Shown here piece after piece: positions 24,470 through 36,090 of a stretch of DNA of 64,000 nt; position 1 is the stretch's first letter; every line of letters begins with the position of its first letter. The notes beneath the pieces are model-generated. The model searched no databases. It was not told the origin of the DNA and saw nothing but the letters and a program-made list of their open reading frames with translations. Source of the DNA: Isoetes taiwanensis (taxonomy: Eukaryota > Streptophyta > Lycopodiopsida > Isoetales > Isoetaceae); contig JAJEKV010000041.1 in assembly GCA_021234155.1 (NCBI GenBank), forward strand, positions 2,842,829 to 2,906,828. The letters run 5' to 3'. The position numbers and the translations under genes were made by a program.

Positions 24470-25430
24470 GTAAGGGGTAGAGACTCAAAGCTTCCATAGT
24501 TGATGTATCTAGATAGCCTCATTAATTCCCACTAATGTGGCCCGTGTAATAAGCTCAGCCTGGGTTGCGGAGTGGCTGGGCTAGACCTATGGATAAAGAG
24601 GACATGTCCTATTGCATTGACGCCCGCTGTAAAGCTCAACAGTGATCTTAGCGTGCCAGCTCAATGGTTTGGCTACACCGTGGTGTGGGCAAGGCATGGG
24701 CTCGACAATTTTGGGTGATGCATCGCCTTCAATGAGCTTCAAGTCGTAGACTCCGGGCAAGGCCTCTAGCCGCTTCATGATGGGCATGCATGGGCTCCGA
24801 GGGGATGATCCCACTACTTCATCGACCGGGAGATGAAACCCAAGAGTAGCCCCCCTGGCTATGCACTGCAGGCTACTTGCCTAATCCCAAGACTCTTCAA
24901 CCTATTCCACAAAGTATGCATAGAGGGTGGCCGAGAGGACCACCCAACAACCATGTTCATGCCGCTCTGTTCCATTGATACGAATTATGTCCGCACGATT
25001 CGAGACCCAAGTCGTCACCCATACCCTTGAGTCCGAGCTTTGGGTATATCTCCCTAAGATGATGTTATTGATGTGTTTCACATGTATGTTATGGTGAGCC
25101 ACCCTTCAGGTGGAGCTTATTTATATTTGATGTCATGTGCCTGTTTATTCATGTCAGCTAGCCTAGGACGGTCCCGAGAAGACAGATGAATGACACGCCC
25201 ATTCTTCCCAATGATTCCTTGCCAAGGGATGGGTGCTAGGTGTGGATGGCCTCTCATTAACTTGGTTGTTAGGGGGACTTAACTCCAGCCTTCCTCGACA
25301 CGATGGAAGTATCGTGAGACTAAGTAGGAACGCCACAGCTTTATCAAAGCCATAATCTTGGTAGACAAAGTTTGAGCACCGACTAAATTTCATATAATTT
25401 AACAAGAGACCTCAGCCTTGGGATAAATAA
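24470..25430 (+). mobile_element. LTR relic related to the Gypsy LTR
   Basis: This stretch aligns by eye with the second two-thirds of the LTRs at 34580-36090 and 45771-47230. Shared landmarks in order: AGCTT then GTTGATG; TGTAAAG followed by GTGATC or ATTGTGAC; GGGATGATCCCACT; CATAGAGGGTGGCCGAGAGG; AGCCTAGG then GTCCCGAGAAGACAG; AAGTAGGAACGCCAC. It is clearly more distant from both than they are from each other, so it is a separate, older or sub-family copy. It is a broken fragment with no coding interior recognised beside it, probably a solo or truncated LTR. Confidence 0.65.
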
Positions 25431-26370
25431 ACTCAAGCATGGAACTCGAATTGAAATTTTTCCCCAATAAGCTAAGATAATGTTAATTAGGAAAAGAAAA
25501 TTAGAAACCCTGAAAATTTTGGCTATTAGGAGTAACTGATGAGTGTGCCTGTGCTCTTTCTTAAAATTTAATAGGCTCTCACAAGACTCTATAAGTGTTT
25601 GACCAAGTTTGACCTGTAAAGATGTATAATTAGAGTAACCTAATAGTTCGTAAGCAAAAGCTTAGAATTTGAATTTGGCCGAAAACATGTTATAACACCA
25701 AGAAACTCCGCTACAAAAACCTAAAATAGAGCAAAAGGAGTAATCACGAGTAGCCCGTGGCCTTTCAAAAGTTTTGAACAGCCTCCCATGCACGGTGAGC
25801 AAAAGATGTTGCTTTTTGTCTAAAAATAACATAATGTCTTAATCCAACAAACATTAATATTTTAAATAATGGTATAACATGAAATCTGTGTGCTCAAAAA
25901 GACGCATTGAGATATTTTCAAAACATGGTCCTATGACCAAAGAGATCGCCGAGTGGTTATGGAGGACGGATCTACAAGCCGCCCATGCGCTTCGCTACTT
26001 AATAGAAGGCGAGAGAGGCGAAGTAGCGAGCCAAAATGAAGAAACTTGAAAACCCAAACCAAGACTCATGCACAATTGAAAAAAATCCACTTCCTATTTT
26101 TAATTTTGGCGACTAATTTAGCATTATTTGTTTTATAATTTATCTTACCATTGAAGTTTTATTTACTAAACTTGATATTATTTGTTATGATTTGTGCACC
26201 ATTGAGTAGACATTATTAGTTTTATATAATTTGTGTGTCATTGAGTTTAGCAGACTAAGCTTTGCATTGGCATTGTTCCACATGAAAGAAAAATCATTAC
26301 CCAAACTTCTTTAATAGTCAATTTAGCGTTAATCGAGCTATTATTGGCATTGCAAAAATTAAGAAGGAAG

Positions 26371-26600
26371 TAGACTTTACTTATATTTTATAGAAGTGAA
26401 CATAACATCATAAATTCCATATTATTGTTATTACTTATTACAAAGATAAACGCTATGTCCATCAATTGACATTGAGATAGACTTCATAAAAGTGAATATA
26501 ATGCAACATAAAAATTCCATGATATTATAAAGACAGCCATTAAGCAACATAAATCCATGTCCATCATATACATAGAGATAGACTTGTATGAAAATCTAAT
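26371..26600. repeat. Degenerate ~104-bp tandem repeat
   Basis: AGACTT followed by A/T-rich sequence, GTGAA(C/T)ATAA and AAATTCCAT starts near 26371, 26474 and 26579 (steps of about 103 and 105 bp). Each new unit is preceded by TGTCCATCA and GAGATAGACTT. Copies are worn and AT-rich. No coding role is seen; the 77-codon minus-strand frame crossing it is discounted. Confidence 0.6.
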
Positions 26601-27092
26601 CATGCTCATGTACATCGAATCACCTTCATCCGTAATCTCCATCACATCAAAGATTACCTGAGTAATCTTCCTCATTTCGAAAGATGCCAAAGCATTCATA
26701 CAAGGTTTTTGATGCACTCATTTATCCAGAATCTTTGGCAACAACCTCTTCATCGATAACTTCATCTATCATAGATACCAAGCATGGTTCTACAAACCAA
26801 GCATTATTCGTCGAGTAGCACTTATGCTTAGCATCAACTACAAATGTATTTTCCGAAAGTTATATTTACCAAAATGCTTATCATAAACCTTTTTCTAAGG
26901 TCTTAATAAATAAGATGTTTAATTCAATACTTACTTAAGGGTATTTATGATCGATACACTCACCGGTGACTAAATGCCAAGATTTCATGAATAATCTAAT
27001 CAATCTGATGTAAATCTTTAGGTTCTTGGTGCCACCCAATGGTCCAACTCAATTGAGTATCTTCAAACTCTAGATTGATGAAGGCCGGCCGA

Positions 27093-27350
27093 CTCAAACC
27101 TAAAGAGTACAAAAAATTTAATAAAATAATTCATTAGTGAGTTCATGGACTTGAAATCGACTCAAACTACCACTTTTAAGGACATGAAAAGAGAAAAGAT
27201 GGAAGGATCCGCTCAAACCTAAAGAGTACAAAAAGTTAAAAAAATTCATTAGTTGAGTCTCAATTTTATCAACATCCCAAACTATCACTTTTAAGGACAT
27301 GAAAAAAAAAAGAAAAGATAGTAGATCTCCAGTCACCACGCTTTTAAGAC
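27093..27350. repeat. Degenerate ~119-bp tandem repeat
   Basis: CTCAAACCTAAAGAGTACAA begins at 27093 and again at 27212. Both are followed by an AATTCATTAGT segment and CACTTTTAAGGACATGAAAA. A third, partial unit with CGCTTTTAAGACATGAAAAA lies near 27340. The 125-codon minus-strand frame is made of these repeats. Confidence 0.75.
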
Positions 27351-27699
27351 ATGAAAAAGTAAAGATATACATGAAAGAGAGAGAACATGAAAAGGGAGGA
27401 GAATGAGAGAAGATATCCTTACAATATTTGTTGCCTACCAAGTAAGATTGATGTTGTTGCTGCATTGCTATCAAGTGGATTTTGTAAAATGCCAACTTGG
27501 ATTAGTATCACAAATTGATGGCATCTTCAATGACTTGCTTTTCCATAACATTTTGTTATTGTTTAGAGGATCTTCATCTTCAATTTCAGATGGTTCCCAT
27601 TTTTATAAAATTTACAAACATCATATAAAACTTATCACAAAATATTTTCTCCTCGACTCCCCAAATTTACAATAGAGATAGCTTTATAACCGTGAGCAA

Positions 27700-28390
27700 A
27701 TAGCCGCTTTGGGCCAAAATTGCTTAGTTATGCCCATTCATATACCATAGTTTGTTTCAAAAAGCGCTATAAAATATTTTGCTACTTGAGACTCAACGCA
27801 CTACGCTCAATCGAATTTCATTCATACCAACACCGCATAAGAAGGCTTTAAACATACTTTTGCTTCCCAATCAAGTTCCATTTTTGTCCATTGAAAAGCA
27901 CACACTCATAGAATTTTTTCCAAGATAACACTGCTTAGATTGCATTCCACATACCTCGGTTTTGAAATCATAACTATAAGAAGATAAGAGGTACCACTCG
28001 AAGCTATATAATCGATTTTGATATCACTTGATGCTCTCAGAAATTGCATTCACAATTTGCTTATCACCTTCAATTGAATGATCGATGATACAAGTAAACA
28101 CAACATTGAGGACCCATTGAGATAAGATGCATAAGGATATGTTTAACAATGTCATATCCGGTCTCTTTCCGTAATCGCTCAACATTATCAAGTATCCCAC
28201 ATTTCCTTGCTTTTACCGAGTGCAAATCAAGAAACACAAACTTATTGAAGCAATGGAAGATCCCAATTACCTATGCTGCAACCTATAGATAATTAAAAAT
28301 CACATCTTCTCGGATTGAATGTTCGAGATTGCATTCCCAATTTTTTCTCGAGTGAATCCATCAGATCTCAAGTAACCCGCCACAGCCTTT
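27700..28390 (-). other. Possible worn coding segment, unknown family
   Basis: Read on the minus strand, the stretch around 28110-28240 gives a protein-like run (FLDLHSVKARKCGILDNVER, then LRKETGYDIVKHIL), with other readable pieces up and downstream in different frames. This suggests an old transposon or retrogene protein. I cannot name the family. The 500 bp on either side add nothing firm. Confidence 0.25.
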
Positions 28391-30479
28391 TTAAGGATGC
28401 TAATAAAGAAGAATATATGTATTGTTTTCGATTGTTAATATTTATAGATTTAATTAGTGTTTATCTTAAATCAAAACTATAATGGTTATCAAAGGTCAGA
28501 ATTACTTCCAAATTAATTTCACTTGAATCTATTTAGAATTAGACATTTCAAGAATAGTGATTTAACAAATTTAAAAATCTGCAATCATGATAATTTCAAA
28601 TGAAATCGATGGTTTAATAAGAATTGACTTAAAACTATTATAAGAATTTCCCACAATTTATAAATGCTTTATACTTTTAAAATGTTTTAAGAAAAGTTCT
28701 AAGTTGAGTTTATTATTGATTAGTTTTCAATATATTTTATTTATTAACAATAAACTATTCAATAGTTATTATTAAAACATAAACGATTCAATTTCAATCT
28801 AAAATTATCTCCTCTTAAAATATGTGTTAAACAAATAATATTTTAATCATATAGAGTTTATCTTAGATGAGAATTTAATTCTAAATAGGTTAAAGTGAAA
28901 TATTGGTCCGTAGCAATTTTATGCTTTTAGTTTCTATCATACTTTTGATCTAAAGATAAATTGAATAAACTATAAAATCAATAAAGCAAAATACATATAA
29001 TCTTATCATGCCATCCTTTGAAGTATATCTATCTATTAGATTTGAATAAGTCCAAATTTTGCTAAATATAGAAGGCCAGATGGGCTATTAATTCACTAGG
29101 TGCACTTGTGAAGGTGCCGCTCAGATTCCTGTGTTTTCATGCATGAGCAAATATGATGACGTGCAAGATGGATTGATAGTTATATATTGAAGAAAGATGA
29201 GGTGATTAACGCTATTCACATTTTAATGTGATAATTATGTACATGGAGTAGAAAGTCCACAAAAGGCAACTGAATTTTCGCTTATTTTATGAAGTATATT
29301 GGGAATCAAGGAAAGCAGAGCGATTTGAGTTTTCTCAATGTTCAAGACTTGAACTGCCAAGAAGACGATCAACATGTCTCTACATAATAATTGTTGTCTC
29401 TATCACTCTTCTAAAATGGTAGGAAGCTTATGTAGGCATCGAAATACGACTATAAAGAAAAGCCTTGCATTGAAGTAAGAAATTTTTGACTTTTTAATCC
29501 ATTTTTCAGTTGGTCTTTTTGACTCTTTTTAAATTCATTTTTCAAAGATGATATTAAAAATTTGGTCATGTTTCATTGTGCGTGCTTTTACATGCAGTGC
29601 AGGCTGTTGTCTAGACTCTTGATGCCTATATGAGAGTATGCTTCAAAGGATAGGCTACCATTATGCATACAATGTCCACGACAGATGTCTTATTCTTGTG
29701 AGGAAAGGCTCAAATATCTTACTATGACTCTGCATCTTTTTTTCGCTTTAGACGAAAGATAAATGTTGCCATCCCGATCTTGGGAAAGACTACAGCTTGG
29801 GTACAAAAAGTGCCGCATTATGCTAGGAAATTCATAAGTTTCCCCGAAAAGGCTCATTAATGCAATGGCACCCGAAATGTCTCATGAAAGGATGATTATA
29901 CTAGAGATGCTGATATGTCTGCCATTGTCCTGCGTTCTTTTGGTAAATTAGAGTAGAGGTCAGAAGCTGCGTAATCATATGACAAGATTTTTTCACAACT
30001 CGATAATCGAACGCCTACACCTGGCATCATTGTAAGTGTTTGATGGTCGATTTTTTATATCGAGAAAAAATTGATTTTTTTTTGTTTTGCGTGTTATGGA
30101 TTTGTGTTATCTTCTTTATTTTGGAGTGCCTGTTCCATGCCAAGGAACTGCTGTTGTTGCTTCCTTCCGATTTTGGCGCTCTCTAGCTTGGTGATCCCCG
30201 TTGGCCAAATTTAATGCCAAGAATGCCCATAATGATTTCGACATTCCACATCGGGCTCAAAGATTAAGTGATTCAATTTGAAATGGGAAAATCGAAGGAA
30301 GTGGTTGAAGGAAGGAAGGAAGCTTATTTTTAACGCCCACGGAAGCGAGGTCATGAGATCAAGCATGCAATGCAAAAAGCCAAAAACCCCAACACAAAAA
30401 CAAACAATGTAATCAGACAAGAGAACCCTACTACCGGATGAAAAACCCCACTTGGGAGGAAAACCCTAACAAGAGGCTC
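28391..30479. other. AT-rich spacer, no recognisable gene
   Basis: Roughly 2 kb, very AT-rich up to about 29.1 kb, with no open frame above 70 codons and no repeat I can define. Confidence 0.5.
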
Positions 30480-32650
30480 TCAAATACCATGCCCCGTAAG
30501 AGCAAGTTCTGACCACCAACCGGCAGGATGTAAGAGTTCGGGCCGCGCTACCATAGGTGATGCGAGTAATCGATGTAGCTGTGTCGGGAAAGCATCTAAG
30601 ATCGCTGTGCACCGCCGGACATGGGCATATGCCGGCACTGAGGCATGGTGCCTATCCTCATCATCACGCGGCATCCACAACACCGACATATCCTTCCCTG
30701 GGATCCCGTCTTATTCACCCTCAAATGACTGGCTCAATTCTCGAGGTAATGAACCCGCCCCATATGCAATAGCTCGCTTCTTCACGAGATGTGTGCTTTC
30801 TGGCACCGGGATAGGGGTCCATGCTCAAGGCCGGATTAACTGAAATGCGGATAGTGCTCGCCTGGCTTTGCAAGAGAGAGGCATCCCACGTGAGTGGCAA
30901 CATAGCTCGTGATCCAATTGCCCATTCCGCGCATCGCATCCTGCCACCATCCGCTGGTAATCCATAGACCACCTCCTAAACCATCCTCATGCTGCTCGTA
31001 CATACCCTCTTCAACTGGGGCCCCAAGCAATAACATCTACCGTAAGTGTTTGTATGCTCATCCATCCCATCCAATCTTTATGGAAGCAAGTAAGATGCCT
31101 TCAAGATGTTGTAATGTCAGAAGGCCGTAACTCTGCCTCATACAACAAAATCTGATACGGTATCGCGTCCTTCACTCCCAAGCTATAGGTCAAGAAAGCT
31201 TCTCGCACTTTTCCAACCTATCCCACGCATTTTTGCTAACCTACTGGCCCCAAACTCCACCCCATATAGCAAAGACTGCTCAACCAAAGCTCTAAATGTG
31301 TGCTCTCCTCAACACAGAGATCTATCCTAAGAACACGCTGCTTTGGTAATCAGACATAAAGCCTTCCACCGTGACCGCTCTTCTCTCCACACACTCATCC
31401 CACAAAGATGTTATAGTGAAATCAATTCCCGTGATATTCTTGAAGTTCGCGACCATTCCACTTCCCGCCCCGCATAGAACTCCTGATAGGTGTTTATGAC
31501 AGATCGCGAGAAGCTTAGCGCTCGTGCAAGTTCATCACACCTCAAGCAAAACAATGAGGGCATCCAAATGTCAGCCAGATATCACGGGTATCAAAGCAAA
31601 GCCACATCATCCGATAGTAACCGGAAGGCTCTATGAGGTCGACGATAATGTACCCCCATTTCTCCCCATGGTGCCGTGACTCCATCGCCTAAGCTATCAA
31701 TATACAACCCAAAAAGCGCTGAGACAACGCGTTCTCGCTTAACTCTATAGTGCCAGCTACCCGATCCCTGCTAAGGCAAAGGCAAAGATAAATCCCATCA
31801 TAAAGCTGCAAAATTACATTTCAAGAATTCCGTGGAATGTACTTGCAACCTTCGCCACAAGATGTCTTCGGGACGTATCATATGCGCTCAAATTCCATAA
31901 AGCAGTAATATAAGTTCGTCGCTTATTCCGCTTAAGCTCTATCACTAAAGTACATATGGTTTGCCGTGGGAGTGAGCTGGGCGAAGTCGCTTGCCAAATT
32001 GCTCGCACTGGCCTTCTACTTAATTACCGACAACCCCCGCACCATTGCTCCACACTGCGATTACCAAATTTTCACCAAGTCTTCTTGCGAGTAAACACCT
32101 TACGCTTGCAAAGCGGTTCTCGCCATGAGCATGTCAAACAAAGCGCCCCGGCTTCGCCGCATGTATCTCCCCTTCTGGCTTTTTAGGAAGAGCTAAGTAG
32201 TCTTGCGGTGGCCTGGCCGCGAATCGTGGGACGCATGACTGCCGCCACTGGCTCTTTAGAGCCTTAATCAGCACAAACCACTGCTCGTGAAAATGCGCCA
32301 GGTTCCTCCTTGAGGCCCTTCACCGTAGTGAGTTCTGTACCGCAGCGCCGCTTCACTAGCCATGCACACCGTCTTTGCAAGTGTAGAAGCTTATCAAACT
32401 CAGAATTCCCCGCATCAACATGATTCATATCGCCCGCTCTGAGAAGGTATATGGTAACCTCCACGCCTTTGCAGTTGTCTCCTGGCTTATTGAGTACCCT
32501 AATTCAACAAGTATTATAAAGCGGGTAGTGACTGACAAAGCCTCCTTATCCCCGTGGTTGCGGCCAATGGAGAGGTGTAACGCTGCGTCGTTATCGAAAT
32601 TTTATAGAAGGTAATCCAACATTACCGCTCCCTGCTATCCCCGCTTATCA
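30480..32650 (-). mobile_element. Non-LTR retrotransposon (LINE) relic, ORF2 RT to C-terminus
   Basis: Minus-strand reading shows LINE ORF2 landmarks in order. At about 31814-32008 is an RT finger and palm stretch (KRNKRRTYITALWNLSAYDT). Near 31696-31720 is a segment matching FGLYID, the region after the usual GVKQGCPLSPTL motif. Near 31597-31617 is SDDVALL, the equivalent of the catalytic (F/Y)ADD box. Near 31130-31170 is a LLYEAELRP-like post-RT segment. Near 30610-30640 is PAYAHVRR, like the CPAY..IR element of the C-terminal Cys/His region. The frame is broken many times by stops and shifts, so it is inactive. The endonuclease part was not identified upstream, and no poly-A tail or target-site duplication was found. 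The motif set resembles LINEs other than the typical flowering-plant L1. Confidence 0.75.
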
Positions 32651-34000
32651 CTCGCGAAGTAATACCCCCCGAGTGTGGCTATCGCTGCATACCATTACAA
32701 ATGTCAAAACCCCGCAGTCAAATGCCTCAAAGGTCTAGCCGTACCATACCCGGAGCGGCTCAACAGCGGCCTTCTGCCAAAAGCTGGACAAGATATTTGC
32801 CACTTGAAGGTCACCGACGTGAATCTAAGGCCAGACGAAAGCATTGAAATTTCCAGTTAAAAACACTTGTCCCCGCTGGATTATAGCCACCTGAGTGTCA
32901 TCATTACCTTCAAGTACTAAGATCCGACATCCGTAATCAGATTATGTACTCGTAGAATCTAGAGTTCTCCGTGATGGGGAATGGGAAATTAGCAAGAAAT
33001 AGCCGACATGACCAGTTTCAATACCATTACCTGCCATGTAGCTAAACACACCGCATTCGCGTATCTGCATGCCATAGCATCCCTAAAGTAGCAAGCTACT
33101 CCACCATACCCGGGCTCTGGCGGCTTCATTAGCAAAGTGAGAAACGCTCGATATCTCTAACGTTCCGCAATCGATGCCTTCTATACTCCCATGTCTCCCC
33201 GCAGAAGACGCATGTCCATGTCCGCCGCGATCCCATTCAAGCCACTCACCCTTCCGCCACCGTGAAGCCCCTACAATTCCTGTGAAACAATACGAAGACA
33301 CTTTCCTGGCGCCGACCGCGCACTGCGGATCCATCCGGCGCCGAGATCGCCACAAGCTAATTAACTGCAAGCCCGCCACGGACTCGATGGATGTAGCCTA
33401 GCTTGTGAGCGCTCCTCATCCTCACTTCTCTCCCCGGCTCGCCCGCCCGATGCCCCGACCGCTTCTCGTTTTCGCACGCAATTGCCAGGGAGTGCCGCCT
33501 TCCTCAAGAATCGTCTGATTTCAGAGGTACATATACCTTCATCTTGCCATTAACTAAACCAAAGAAATTTCCGCCTTTGTCGTAATCTCTCTTTATTCGG
33601 ACTAACTCTTGGGCTTCTTTCCTGTTGCAAGTATGCTGGAGATCTCACATCCAGTATATGGATCGCATCTTTTGCTTAATCGTGCGCTGGTAACAACAAA
33701 GATTTTGCTCCCAATCCAAGATCAAACTTCAACTAGCCGAGGTCTCATGTTCTGGCCCTCCCATCCCGATTGACTCTTGATAACCAAATATCAGAATTCG
33801 AGCTGCAAGTACCAGTGGTGGTGTTTACTGCAAATCCGCTTTGCTCCTCCTAATCCCTCAAGACACAAGGCTGAGGCGGCGTGTTCGATGTCTTGCTCCT
33901 CACGGCACTCACATTCCCCCCGAGCCACCCTACTGTATGGGGGTGCCGGGTGCGGATGATCGTGGTGCACTTGACGCTGTACTCCATCTGAGTAGATCCC
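32651..34000. other. Possible upstream part of the LINE relic, then spacer
   Basis: The stretch 32650-33400 may be the 5' part of the minus-strand LINE, because short readable minus-strand pieces continue (98-codon frame at 33083-33379), but no endonuclease motif was recognised. From 33.4 kb on I see no element or gene. Confidence 0.3.
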
Positions 34001-34507
34001 GTGATCTCTCTTGGCCGTAGCGGGTTATGGTTTCTATATGTGAGCATCTTCCCGACATCTCCGCCTGCTCCGGCTTTCGGCTTCATCAAGGAATTGAGCC
34101 CGCCTGCACCGCCTTACACTTTCTCAGCATCTATCCCACCAGCCATGCTTCAGGACTTGTACAATCTCACGGAGCAATCCCTCTATGTACCGCTTGGCGC
34201 ATGTCTTCCATTCCATCACGGTGGACTTTATCCAAGCTGCGGCCCCATCTCCGCGGATTCATCAAGGTTGTTGTTTCTTTGTATCTCCTCTTATCCGGTC
34301 CCTCGTACTTTGGGCTCCCCAATCATAATCCCGCTTCCACCCACAAGGAAAACGCCTTCTTCGTTGAGAAGTCGCTTGAGCGCACTGCATGGTCTCGATG
34401 CTCTTAAGCTGCTACCACCGAGGAATCACTGCTCTCAGACAACCCCATTGCCTCACCAGATACCGCTCGATGGGGATGTCATTGCATTTAAAAATCGAAA
34501 AACTTGA
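34001..34507 (+). other. Open frame of 168 codons, proline- and serine-rich, unknown
   Basis: An unbroken plus-strand frame (from MISLGRSGLWFLYVS) rich in Pro, Ser and Leu, overlapped by a 126-codon frame in another register. The double openness and lack of a domain suggest GC-rich low-complexity effects more than a gene. It ends about 70 bp before the Gypsy 5' LTR. No promoter, splice signal or homologue can be offered. Confidence 0.2.
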
Positions 34508-34579
34508 ACTCTAACTCCTCTTCCATCTCTATTTCTTTGCTCAGACGTTTCCAAAGACAAGATACGCCCGTGACGACAT

Positions 34580-36090
34580 TGTAATCGCCACACACGCGAT
34601 ACGCCTACCCCTTACTGACGGTGTACGCCAACGATAGCCAGCAAGTAGCCCTAGGGGCAACTTACTAGAGTGTTCATATATTATTAATGTGCACATGCAC
34701 ATTAATGAGGGCACACCTTCCATGTCAGATATTTGCCACCAGCCACTAAAGGCAGTGGGGCCTTCACCATCCCACATGCCAAATTGGGGTACTGGAAACC
34801 CAGCCTAAACCCCATGTCTATTTAGGTGAAACCTCAGCTGCTAGTTTTTCGCCCTTAGGTTTTAGATCAGTTTTGGCTGCCCTGTGAGCCAAACCGCCCC
34901 GCATTTCAGCCGCTTAATTGGCGCCATCAGCCTAATCATCAGCTCACAGGATGGTTGAACCTGCCAGTCGAGGAGCCACTCAAGGATCAGAGTTTGTCAA
35001 TTTTACAGCCAAACCGCCTTCTTAGTCATAGAATCGAGGTTTATAGACTATTAAATTGCCCATAGTAGTTATCTAGATCTTAGATTCGCATATCAACCAA
35101 AAGCAACCTTAACTCTATGATTGATCAGTTCTTTTTAGTTCTTTTCCGGTGATATATTTTGATGATGCATTTCTGAACTCCTTGTATTGTAGCGGGGTGA
35201 GCCCCAAAGCTTGTAGAAGTTGATGCTCCTGTATAGCCCCTCTCTGGAAGTACTAATCAGAGATTCGCTCAGGTACAAGAGCCACACCGGTTAGGTGAAG
35301 GGGCCGAATCGCTAAAAGGAGGTTCATGTCCCGGATTTTGGAAACTATCCTCTGTGTAAAGTCACCGGATCATTGTGACTAGGCCCACGGCTACCACCGA
35401 AAGGTAGCGGGTATGGGCTCATAATCTATGGGAAGTGGTGTACACTTTCCAAGGTTCAATAATCACGCGCTGGCCCTCTAGTCACCTTTTGAGTTAGCAT
35501 GCGATTCTGAGGGAGTGATCCTACCGCCCCATCGGAACTGAGCAAATGAGACTCAGAATAGCCCCTTCTTGGCCATGCATCCGCGGGCTGGCTACCAGGT
35601 CCCAACATCTTCAAATTTACCTTCGCAGTGCACAATGTGAGGGGCGGATGGGAGTGATAACTTATGCTGTTCTGGCGCTACCCAAATCCATTGCCATGAA
35701 TTTGCCCAACGGTCTTCGAGACCCAAGCCGCCGGGCCTCATCCATTGAGTCTCAGCCTTGCAGGATCCCCATGATGCATCTTTGTCTATGCAGATATGAG
35801 GAGACCATCCTTCGAGATGGTCACAGATGCTGATGTATGTGCCAACACATGTATGTTTACGCCCGCCAGCCTAGGTAGGCCCGAGGGAGACGGTAGAATG
35901 ACACCTCTCTCACTTCACTGAGACTCGCTACGGTGCAACATATGGAGGGCCCCAGACAAGATGGAGCCGTGTGTGAAGAACTTCCTGGTTTGTATACTCT
36001 GCGAGTGCACCCCAGATACTTAGTAGGGACGCCATAAAGGGTATCGTGAGCAATTTTGGAGACCAAGAGCAAAGCACTGACCATGTTCCC
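34580..36090 (+). repeat. 5' LTR of the Gypsy element
   Basis: Aligned by eye with 45771-47230 over its length. Good landmarks are GCCCTAGGGGCAA, the palindromic GTGCACAT region at about 34.68 kb, TAGACTATTAAATTGCCCAT, GGGAGTGATCC and CAGATATGAGGAGACCATCC. The right edge is uncertain by some tens of bases. A methionine-tRNA-type primer site may follow near 36.1 kb but is too worn to assert. Confidence 0.8.
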
